22,523 bases of DNA from DATLHO01 sp035539855 (lineage in GTDB: Bacteria; Bacteroidota; Ignavibacteria; OLB7), in NCBI GenBank assembly GCA_035539855.1, contig DATLHO010000100.1, forward strand, positions 1-22,523, given 5' to 3'. Position 1 is the stretch's first letter, and every line of letters begins with the position of its first letter. Of this stretch, positions 14,789-21,169 are shown one piece after another. The notes below the pieces were generated by a model. The model saw only the letters and a list, made by a program, of their open reading frames with translations. It ran no database searches and was not told where the DNA came from. The translations under genes and the position numbers were made by a program.

Positions 14789-15577
14789 AAGCGCCGCCAC
14801 ATCGACTTCCTCCCAGACCCGGCGCAGCACGTCGCGACTGTACGCGAAGTGATTCCTGTCCGGCGAGAAGACCTCGAGCGTGATCGTTGCGTCGTAGCCG
14901 CAGCGTCGCAGCGCGGCGAGCGAGCCGACGACGTCGACGGTGCCGGCGCCGAGCGGCAGGTGCAGGTCGGCGTGGCCGCCCTTGTTGTCGTGCAGGTGAA
15001 CGTGACGCAGGCGCTCACCGTAGGCATCGAGGATCTCGACGGTCGTGTTCGACGGGACCATCAGGTTCGCGTGACCGATGTCGAGGTGCAGCCCGAGCTC
15101 CGGCAGCGGATCGAGCAGCTCGCCGAGCTGCGGCGCGCTGTTGAAGTCGCCTGGAAGGTTCTCGATCATGATGCCCACGCCCTGCGCTCGCCCGTGCTCG
15201 ATCAGCTCGGCGAGCGTCTCGATGTTGCGGTCGATGTAGAAGCTCCGCTCGTGAAACGGCGTGTGGCGATCGGGATGGATGTTCATCCAGCGCGCGCCGA
15301 CGATCGCAAAGATGTCGACGCAACGCAGCAACGCATCGACCGCGCCGCGGCGGACGCTCTCGTAGGCATTCGCGATCGGTAGGTAGTACGCGGTGTGCCC
15401 GACGACGGCGAGTCCCGCGTCGTCGATCATCGTGCGGATCTCGTACGGATCAACCGCCCATGGAGCGGCGGCAGGCGGCTCGAGGGAGAGGTCGATGAAG
15501 CCGAGCTCCATCTGAGACATCCAGGCGATCTCGTCGCGTATCGGGCTCGCGGGATGATTCATTCCACCGATCAGCAT
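14780..15577 (-). CDS. Sugar phosphate isomerase/epimerase-like TIM-barrel protein
   Basis: A 265-residue member of the AP-endonuclease-2/xylose-isomerase-like TIM-barrel superfamily. Metal-ligand motifs appear in order: HTAYYLP (H61), NIHPD (H101), ENLPG (E139), LDIGHAN (D166, H169), HVHLHDNKGGHADLH (193-207) and TLEVF (E235). This matches the divalent-metal site of sugar isomerases, epimerases and endonuclease IV; the actual substrate cannot be told, and an isomerase is likelier than a nuclease because the full endonuclease IV signature is missing. The start at 15577 is supported by AGAGGAG 6-12 nt upstream. It lies 48 nt downstream of the nucleotidyltransferase-fold gene, probably in one operon. 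Confidence 0.87.
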   Translation of the reverse strand: MLIGGMNHPASPIRDEIAWMSQMELGFIDLSLEPPAAAPWAVDPYEIRTMIDDAGLAVVGHTAYYLPIANAYESVRRGAVDALLRCVDIFAIVGARWMNIHPDRHTPFHERSFYIDRNIETLAELIEHGRAQGVGIMIENLPGDFNSAPQLGELLDPLPELGLHLDIGHANLMVPSNTTVEILDAYGERLRHVHLHDNKGGHADLHLPLGAGTVDVVGSLAALRRCGYDATITLEVFSPDRNHFAYSRDVLRRVWEEVDVAALRS

Positions 15578-15625
15578 GACGCTCCTCTTCTGCGGGTTGG
15601 CTCTGCGTTGTCGTGGTGTCGTGCG

Positions 15626-16390
15626 TCAGTCATTCGTCTCGGCCATAATCAGCGGTGCGAACCAGGGACGCGTCTCGAGCAGCATGATGCGCTCGACGTC
15701 GTAGAGCGGTCCCTCCTCCGGCGCCGGAAGCTGCATGCGGCCCCAGAGCTCGGCCTCGAGCTCGCCCGCGCGCCCCGGCGCAAGCCAGGAGAAGGTCGAG
15801 AGCACGCTGCGCAACAGCGGAACATCGGCGTCGAGCAGGCCGAGTAGATGCTCCCAGTCGATCACCGGACCAGCGCCGTAGATCACGTTGATGATGTCGG
15901 GCCAGTCGCAGCGCGGACGCTGCATCACGAAGATCTTCGCGAAGATCAGCTCCTCCGGCGGCAGCACGCGCAGCGTGCGGCCGCGCACGGTGATCTCCGG
16001 TCCGTTGACGAGCCATTCCGGCGTGCAGCGGGCGCGTCGGTTCGGCATGCCGAAGATCGCGTCGACGATCGTCCCGTCGCGGTGCGCACGGTAGATCCAC
16101 CCGCGATCGTATTCGAGGACGCCGAAGTAATCGTCGAGCCCGGCCGCGCCGAAGACCTCGACGACCTTCGGCAAGTCCTCCTCGAGGATGTAGAAGTCCA
16201 GGTCCTTCGTATTCCGCCAGTACCCGGAATAGGTCGCAAGGGCGAATGCGCCCCCGAGTGCGATCGGAATGCGCTCGGCCTGCAGTCGAACGATCGCCTC
16301 GTCGTACACCGCCCACTCCTGGTCGGGAATCCCGTCTCCCCAGCTTCCGCTCGCATGGAACGAGCCTCTGGCCGACCGATCCTTCCTCAT
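15626..16390 (-). CDS. Nucleotidyltransferase-fold protein
   Basis: A 254-residue protein with the minimal nucleotidyltransferase signature IALGGAFALATYSGYWRNTKDLDFYI (43-68): a GG turn followed by D63 and D65 as the expected metal ligands, and a supporting tract around RDGTIVDAIFG. PPEELIFAKIFVMQRPRCDWPDI in the second half is typical of standalone proteins related to the AbiEii/MNT families ('EELI..K....R.R..DI.D'). No partner antitoxin-like HEPN gene is next to it, so a toxin role is not supported; it may act on a small molecule or tRNA. GGAGG lies about 8 nt upstream of the ATG at 16390. It is the middle gene of a likely three-gene operon. Confidence 0.8.
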   Translation of the reverse strand: MRKDRSARGSFHASGSWGDGIPDQEWAVYDEAIVRLQAERIPIALGGAFALATYSGYWRNTKDLDFYILEEDLPKVVEVFGAAGLDDYFGVLEYDRGWIYRAHRDGTIVDAIFGMPNRRARCTPEWLVNGPEITVRGRTLRVLPPEELIFAKIFVMQRPRCDWPDIINVIYGAGPVIDWEHLLGLLDADVPLLRSVLSTFSWLAPGRAGELEAELWGRMQLPAPEEGPLYDVERIMLLETRPWFAPLIMAETND

Positions 16391-16463
16391 ACCCTGCCTC
16401 CACGCTATGCTCGACCGCAGAGCGCAATTTCAAGGCCACGGGATGGAGGAAGCCCCGCCGGCG

Positions 16464-17924
16464 CTAGCGATAGCGCTCGATCTTCGTGCGCGCGACCGTG
16501 ACGATCTCGCCGCGGACGCCCAGCGCGAAATCCGAGGCATGGCTCTTGAGCTCGAGCTCGTCGAGCAGACGTCCGTTGGAATCGAATCGGCGAATGGAGC
16601 CGCCGTCGAGCACCAGCACCCGCCCGTGACCGTCGACTTCGATGCCCTCGGGACGGCCGGGGAATTTGCCGTCAGCGCCACAGTCGAAGCGATCGACGAA
16701 CGCACCGCCCGGCTTGAACCGCAGAACTTCGCGCGAGCCTTCGCTGAGCGTGAAGATGGTGCCGAGTCCGTCTTCGACGACCTCGACATCGGACTCGAAC
16801 GATTCGGTCTGCTTGCTGACCGCGCGCTTGAGCGTGCGCACGGTGCGACCGTTGCGATCGAAACGCACGATCGCATCGAGGCTCTCGGGGTTGATGAGCA
16901 GACCTCCCCGGAAATGCCCGTTCCATGACGCGATCAATCCGCCGTCCGGCGTCACGGAAACCTCCTCGAAGCCGGGTCCGCCGGAATAGCGCAGCGTTCC
17001 CTTTTCGGTTCCGTCGCTCGCGTAGCGATGGATCTCGCCTCGATACACCATGTAGAGTGTGCCGTCGCGGTCGACGGCCATCGATTTGAGATAACGGTTC
17101 TTTCCGATCGAGAACATCGTGACGAACGCGCCGGCCGAATCGAACACCTGCACGCGACCGTCGCTGTATTCGCCGACGTACATGCGGCCGTCGGCCCCGA
17201 TGGCGATCGTGCGCGAGTCCTCCATCATGCCGGCCCCGATGCCTTCCTGGCCGATGGTCTGCACGAGCGCGGCGAAGCCACGGGATTTCTCGACCGGCGG
17301 CTCGGGAGTCGGCGGCGGTGCCGGCGGGGTTGGTGTCGCCGGCACCGCGTGATCGGGCTCCGTCTGCGCCTGCGGCTGCGGCGAGTCGTCCTGGCCGATG
17401 ATGAAAAACACCGCCGCGCCGACGAGCGCAAGCGCCGCGAGGACGGCCGCGACCGGACTGCGCCGACTGCCTCCTCCGTTCGCGCCGGATGCAGTCGTGC
17501 CGGCCGAGGGTGAGTCGCCTCGATCGATCGTCGACACGAGGTGCAGCGCCGCATCGTTCGTCGAGTCGAGCGCGAGTGCGCGCATCGCATACGCGCGCGC
17601 CCGCTGGCGATCGACCTCGCCGTCATCACGCCGCCAGTGCGCCGTCGCCAGCGCGCTCAAAGCGTCGACACTCGAGGGCGCGAGCACGACCGCCTCCTCG
17701 AGCTCACGCACCGCTTCGTTCCAGTTCTCGTATTTCAGAAACCCCTTTCCGCGATTCAAATGCTCGCCCGCACGCTTGCGCGCAAGTGCGACATCCTCGT
17801 CGCTCATACCCGTCTCGATCGCAATCTCCCGCAGCTCCTCATCCGTAAACGACTGCTGCTCACGCTGAAGGCGAAGGATGGCTTCGATGTAGGCGGTGAG
17901 AGTGGCGGTACGTGCGTCGGGCAT
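16464..17924 (-). CDS. TPR - membrane helix - beta-propeller protein
   Basis: The 486-residue protein has a cytoplasmic-looking N-terminal half with TPR-like helices (about 54-135: HLNRGKGFLKYENWNEAVRELEEAVVLAPSSVDALSALATAHWRR...). One membrane helix lies at about 157-177 (VAAVLAALALVGAAVFFIIG), then a proline-rich spacer (about 181-211, PATPTPPAPPPTPEPP). The last part (about 215-486) has repeated NHL/6-bladed-propeller units such as TIAIGADGRMYVGEYSDGRVQVFDSAGAF. The layout suggests a single-pass protein that links an external ligand-binding propeller to cytoplasmic protein contacts. The exact function is unknown. The ATG at 17924 has no Shine-Dalgarno; the heptad-repeat element begins 7 nt upstream. 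It heads a likely operon with the two genes that follow (gaps of 73 and 48 nt). Confidence 0.82.
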   Translation of the reverse strand: MPDARTATLTAYIEAILRLQREQQSFTDEELREIAIETGMSDEDVALARKRAGEHLNRGKGFLKYENWNEAVRELEEAVVLAPSSVDALSALATAHWRRDDGEVDRQRARAYAMRALALDSTNDAALHLVSTIDRGDSPSAGTTASGANGGGSRRSPVAAVLAALALVGAAVFFIIGQDDSPQPQAQTEPDHAVPATPTPPAPPPTPEPPVEKSRGFAALVQTIGQEGIGAGMMEDSRTIAIGADGRMYVGEYSDGRVQVFDSAGAFVTMFSIGKNRYLKSMAVDRDGTLYMVYRGEIHRYASDGTEKGTLRYSGGPGFEEVSVTPDGGLIASWNGHFRGGLLINPESLDAIVRFDRNGRTVRTLKRAVSKQTESFESDVEVVEDGLGTIFTLSEGSREVLRFKPGGAFVDRFDCGADGKFPGRPEGIEVDGHGRVLVLDGGSIRRFDSNGRLLDELELKSHASDFALGVRGEIVTVARTKIERYR

Positions 17925-17930
17925 TTGCGT

Positions 17931-18162
17931 GTCAGATGTTAGAGGTTAGATGTTAGATGTTAGATGTCACGAGGCGCGGCTGGGGGTATTTGTTATTTGT
18001 TATTAGTTATTGGTTACAGATCATGGGGCTTTCGGTCGGTTGAGAATCTGGTCGCGCGATGCAAGTCGAGAGTCGAGGAGCAAATAACAAACAACAAATA
18101 ACAAACAACCCACCCCCACCCCCGCGTCTGTGACATCTAACATCTGACCTCTAACATCTGAC
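17931..18162. repeat. Nested inverted repeat of two phased heptad families
   Basis: The left outer arm (17931-17972) has six uninterrupted 7-mers of the form GTYAGAK, ending in GTCACGA. A left inner arm (17992-18019) has four 7-mers of the form GTTAYNN, starting GTTATTT and GTTATTA. The right inner arm (18082-18109) has four in opposite orientation (GTTRTTT when reversed), and the right outer arm (18128-18162) has five, reading GTCAGAT to GTCACAG when reversed. The symmetric arms enclose about 60 nt of unrelated DNA. All units keep a strict 7-nt phase. The element fills the gap between the propeller gene and the glycosyltransferase-like gene, and the latter's stop codon is inside it. It is not a CRISPR: there are no spacers. 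Transcribed, it would give a long two-part stem. Confidence 0.9.
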
Positions 18163-18858
18163 CCCAATCAAAATCCCGCGAACATTATCGCCGAGCTGCG
18201 TCAGTCGATGGACCACGTCCGTATCGCTTTCTGCTCTCTGATCTTGCGGGCATTCGAAATTTCCGGGGACGAGTGTGACTGGTGTGCCGTTGCGATGGGC
18301 GGCGACGAAGAGGGCGAAGCGCCAGCCCCAGCCGAGGTCGTCGGGAATCTTTTCGATGTGACGGGCGAGGTCGGCGTCGAAGAGGAATGGGCCGAAGCAG
18401 TAGTCGCCGGGTCGGCGCGTGAGCTCGGCGGCAACGGCATTGATTGCGGTCTCGGTCGCGCGCTGGGTTGGGGAGAAGGTGGCAAGCGCGTCATCGTTTC
18501 GAGCGGCGAGAACGACGCCGGCGCGGTTGCGTGAGGTCGCGAGGAAATCGGCGAGATGGCGCTCGAAGAACGTGAGCTTGTCCGGCTCAGTATAGAGAAC
18601 GCGACGCGCGCCCGACGCGGTCGCGGCGTGCACCGCGGCTCTCACCTGGTGGACGAGGCCGCGTCCCGCCGGTTCGACGAGTGTTGTGCCCGCGAGCGCG
18701 CGCAGCTCGGCCACGAACGGCTCGGGTGAGCCTCCGTCGGCGACGAACATGGGGATTCCGTGCGCGGCGAGAGCCGACAGCGCCTCTGTGAGCAGGCGCT
18801 GCTCGTTCCCGTCGCGGACAAGGGTCATTGTCGCGATCGCTAGGTCGGCCGTCGCCAT
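18151..18858 (-). CDS. Glycosyltransferase-like protein with a TEPDK motif
   Basis: The 235-residue protein (from MATADLAIATMTLVRDG) has the order of a GT-A-like nucleotide-sugar transferase: an N-terminal strand IATMTLVRD, FVADGGSPEPFV (D41), RVLYTEPDKLTFFERHL (TEPDK at 90-94 in the position of the usual DxD), and a later acceptor-side part with DYCFGPFLFD and GWGWRFALFVAAHRNG. I believe it is a glycosyltransferase-fold protein but cannot name the substrate; the missing DxD means activity is not assured. The start is placed at the conserved-looking strand; the frame stays open upstream to 18951. The last codons and the TAG stop (18153-18151) lie in the heptad-repeat element, so the natural C terminus has been replaced or shortened there. 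Confidence 0.7.
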   Translation of the reverse strand: MATADLAIATMTLVRDGNEQRLLTEALSALAAHGIPMFVADGGSPEPFVAELRALAGTTLVEPAGRGLVHQVRAAVHAATASGARRVLYTEPDKLTFFERHLADFLATSRNRAGVVLAARNDDALATFSPTQRATETAINAVAAELTRRPGDYCFGPFLFDADLARHIEKIPDDLGWGWRFALFVAAHRNGTPVTLVPGNFECPQDQRAESDTDVVHRLTQLGDNVRGILIGVRC

Positions 18859-18938
18859 GCCGCAGGTCAGGTTGATGGAGGGCGAAGATAGCCCATCCGA
18901 CGTGACCGAAGCACGACGGCAATGCACCGGCGACCGTG

Positions 18939-19058
18939 GCTGCGTCGACAACGACGAGGCGATGTCGACGACGCCATAGCGATGTCGACTACGCTATCGC
19001 GATGTCGACGACGCCATAGCGATGACGACTACGCCGTCGCGATGTCGACTACACCGAG
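18939..19058. repeat. 20-bp tandem repeat, five to six copies
   Basis: Five clear copies run from 18959 to 19058 at an exact 20-nt period (consensus GCGATGTCGACKACGCYATM), with a diverged sixth at 18939-18958. Each unit centres on the palindrome GTCGAC, and odd and even copies alternate between GACGACGCCATA-like and GACTACGCTATC-like ends. A 20-nt period is not a multiple of three, so this is not a coding repeat. It lies 80 nt upstream of the start of the minus-strand glycosyltransferase-like gene, and its last copy overlaps the stop of the small membrane protein gene. It could be an iteron-like protein-binding array or a slippage product. Confidence 0.85.
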
Positions 19059-19249
19059 GCCGACGTCAATTCGCGACCGCGGCTCGGCTTCAGCCAGTCC
19101 GCATACAGCGCATCGTGCGGCGTGGCCAGCGTCGGCGTGCGACGATGACCGGCCTCACGATGGAGATGTTGACGGACGAGAATGTGCACGCAGACAGCGC
19201 ACACACTCAGAATGCCGATGAGGATCAGCAGGAGTGTTGAGGCGGGCAT
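19049..19249 (-). CDS. Possible small single-pass membrane protein
   Basis: From MPASTLLLILIG a 66-residue product would have one membrane helix (about 4-24, TLLLILIGILSVCAVCVHILV) and a basic, histidine-rich tail (RQHLHREAGHRR). An in-frame ATG at 19318 would add 23 polar residues. There is no Shine-Dalgarno and no homology I recognise. It ends inside the 20-bp repeat. The clean helix supports it, the lack of other signals does not. Confidence 0.45.
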   Translation of the reverse strand: MPASTLLLILIGILSVCAVCVHILVRQHLHREAGHRRTPTLATPHDALYADWLKPSRGRELTSASV

Positions 19250-19635
19250 GATAGGCTCTGTGTCTGGACCGAACACGTCAGAGGCCATTTGGACCGTCGC
19301 AAAGATACGTTCGCTCACGATCGAACGAAAGCAAAAGTTCGCGGCTGCCTCCGGGCCGTTGCGAGCGCGATACGCGCACCGAATCGCCGATGTCGTGCAT
19401 CTACGTCAGGGGCCCGGATACCGCGCATCGAGCGATGGTTCAACCGCGGGCGGTCGACAGCGTCGACTAAGACGACGGGGGAGGTGGTTTTGACGCACGG
19501 TGTAATTCACTAACATGCGCACAACCGGTTGCGAGGTCCATCCCGCACTCCGCCCGTCCAACGCTGCACCGCGCTTCTGCCGACCGCATCGACGCGATTT
19601 CCTCCGCGCCGTGCGGTGACGATCCGGAACCTCCC
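19250..19635. other. Non-coding stretch upstream of the glycosyltransferase operon
   Basis: I see no convincing gene here. The composition drops toward AT around 19290-19340 and 19485-19520. TTTTGACG at 19488-19495 followed by TAACAT at 19511-19516 could be a plus-strand promoter for the operon starting at 19636, but the 15-nt spacing is short for a sigma-70 type and the match to the Bacteroidota TTTG/TAnnTTTG type is partial. Confidence 0.35.
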
Positions 19636-20733
19636 ATGACTATTCAGACTCCTGCCGGCGCTTCGCGCTCGGACATGGCCGGCGCGCGCGCTCCGGCGAC
19701 GACAGCCTCGCGCCCGGCGCTGACGGTGATCGTGCCGGCTTACAACGAGGCGGCGTCGATCGCCGACACGATCGCGAGCCTGCTGGCGCAGACGACGCCG
19801 CCGGAGACGATCATCGTCGTCGATGACGGCTCCACCGACGCGACCGGCGAGATCGCGCGGAGCTTCGGCGTGACGGTCGTGCGACCGGCGCGCAACACCG
19901 GCTCGAAGGCCGGCGCGCAGAACTTCGCGCTGCCGCTTGTGACGACGCCGTTCGTCATGGCCATCGACGCGGACACGACGCTCGATCACGACGCGATCGA
20001 GCTGCTCTCGCGCTCCTTCGACGATGCGTCGATCGCCGCCGCGTGCGGCTTCGTCATTCCGCGCTACGTGAAGAGCGTGTGGGAGCGCGGACGCTACATC
20101 GAGTATCTCTTCGCGTTCACCTTCTACAAGCGAGTCCAGGATCATTACGGACGTCCCCTGATCTCCTCCGGCTGCTTCTCGATGTACCGCACCGCGATCC
20201 TCCGCGCCGGGGGAGGCTGGCCGACACGCACGCTGGCCGAGGACATGGATCTGACGTGGAGCTTCTACCGTTCGGGCCACGGCGTTCGGTTCGTGCCGGA
20301 GGCGGTCAGCAATCCGATCGAGCCGCACACGTACGCGTTCCTCGCGAAGCAGCTCCGTCGCTGGTCGCACGGGTTCGTACAGAACGTCTCGCTGCACTGG
20401 AGGGGAATCAGCGGCATCCCATACCTGCGCTCGGCGGTCGCGGTCGCGACGTGGGACGCGGTGATCGCCTCGACGCTGTACCTGATCATCCTGCCGATCG
20501 CGGCGGTGGTCTTCGGCAATCCGTGGCTGCTGCTCGGCTACCTCATCGACGCGCCTGCACTGCTCGTCCCGGTGCTCGCCGGTGCGGTGCCGCGGCGCGA
20601 GGTCGGTCGCGCGCTCGCGAGCTTCCCTGCCTTCTTCATCATTCGCTCGGTCAACGCCGTGTTCTTCGTCGAGGCGGTATGGAGCGAATGGATTCTGCGC
20701 AAGTCGTTCCTCACGTACGAGAAAGGGCACTGA
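19636..20733 (+). CDS. Processive family 2 glycosyltransferase (PgaC/BcsA-like)
   Basis: A 365-residue inner-membrane synthase. The GT-A catalytic domain starts at LTVIVPAYNEAASI (about 29) and has VVDDGSTD (D63, D64), the DAD metal motif (111-113), TLAED (199-203, with the catalytic aspartate 203) and QLRRW (239-243), the full D,D,D,QxxRW set of processive beta-glycosyltransferases that make cellulose, hyaluronan or poly-GlcNAc. Membrane helices follow at about 275-300, 305-325 and 330-350. It is shorter than BcsA and lacks a PilZ domain, so it is closer to PgaC/IcaA, though with fewer visible helices. The polymer is unknown. The start at 19636 is supported mainly by position; an alternative ATG is at 19675. 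It is the first gene of a three-gene operon. Confidence 0.88.
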   Translation: MTIQTPAGASRSDMAGARAPATTASRPALTVIVPAYNEAASIADTIASLLAQTTPPETIIVVDDGSTDATGEIARSFGVTVVRPARNTGSKAGAQNFALPLVTTPFVMAIDADTTLDHDAIELLSRSFDDASIAAACGFVIPRYVKSVWERGRYIEYLFAFTFYKRVQDHYGRPLISSGCFSMYRTAILRAGGGWPTRTLAEDMDLTWSFYRSGHGVRFVPEAVSNPIEPHTYAFLAKQLRRWSHGFVQNVSLHWRGISGIPYLRSAVAVATWDAVIASTLYLIILPIAAVVFGNPWLLLGYLIDAPALLVPVLAGAVPRREVGRALASFPAFFIIRSVNAVFFVEAVWSEWILRKSFLTYEKGH

Positions 20734-20749
20734 TCACGAGGAGAGCGTC

Positions 20750-21169
20750 ATGAGTATCGGACTTCCCGGAACCGGCGTCGGCGCCGCGTTCTATCTGCTG
20801 AGTGCGCTGTGGGCGCCCGTACGCACGCTGCTCGGTCGCGGCGATCGTCGTTCGCGCGGCTTTGGCATCGCGCTCGTCGCCGTCGGGATCATCGCGGCGC
20901 TGTCGCTGGCAACCATCGCGCTCTCGCTGGCGCTGCCGGAGGCACGCGTGCAGGTCATCACGCTCGAGCCCGATGCGGCGAGCGGCGGCCTTTCGACCAC
21001 CCTCCTGCTCGTCGCGCTGCTGAGTCCGTTCGGAACGCTTGCGCTGATCATGCTCGTCGTACGTGTGGGTGCGGCAATCGTCGCTCGGCGAGGCAACACC
21101 ATCGCAACCCCGATCGTCGACGATGCGCTCGTCGGCCTCGGCGACGAGTCGCTCGAGGTGGCGTCGTGA
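20750..21169 (+). CDS. Small membrane protein of the putative exopolysaccharide operon
   Basis: The 139-residue protein has two clear membrane helices (about 37-62, GFGIALVAVGIIAALSLATIALSLAL, and 81-110, LSTTLLLVALLSPFGTLALIMLVVRVG) and a possible amphipathic segment at the N terminus (GVGAAFYLLSALWAPVRTLL). An AGGAG ribosome site lies 8 nt before the ATG, 16 nt after the synthase stop. Its position next to a processive synthase invites comparison with PgaD/IcaD-like accessory subunits, but no sequence similarity is claimed. The stop TGA at 21167-21169 overlaps the GTG start of the next gene. Confidence 0.7.
   Translation: MSIGLPGTGVGAAFYLLSALWAPVRTLLGRGDRRSRGFGIALVAVGIIAALSLATIALSLALPEARVQVITLEPDAASGGLSTTLLLVALLSPFGTLALIMLVVRVGAAIVARRGNTIATPIVDDALVGLGDESLEVAS

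Noticed and set aside
14780..15577. Endonuclease IV (DNA repair)
   Set aside because: The metal-site residues fit the wider TIM-barrel superfamily, but the full set of endonuclease IV signatures is absent.
15626..16390. AbiEii-type toxin of a toxin-antitoxin or phage-defence pair
   Set aside because: Only the generic nucleotidyltransferase signature is present and there is no antitoxin-like gene beside it; the neighbours look metabolic or envelope-related.
17931..18162. CRISPR array
   Set aside because: Units are 7 nt and directly adjacent, with no spacers, and are arranged as an inverted pair; no cas genes are nearby.
17931..18162. Insertion sequence or MITE with terminal inverted repeats
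   Set aside because: There is no transposase and no visible target-site duplication, and the arms are tandem heptads rather than unique terminal repeats; mobility is left open but not claimed.
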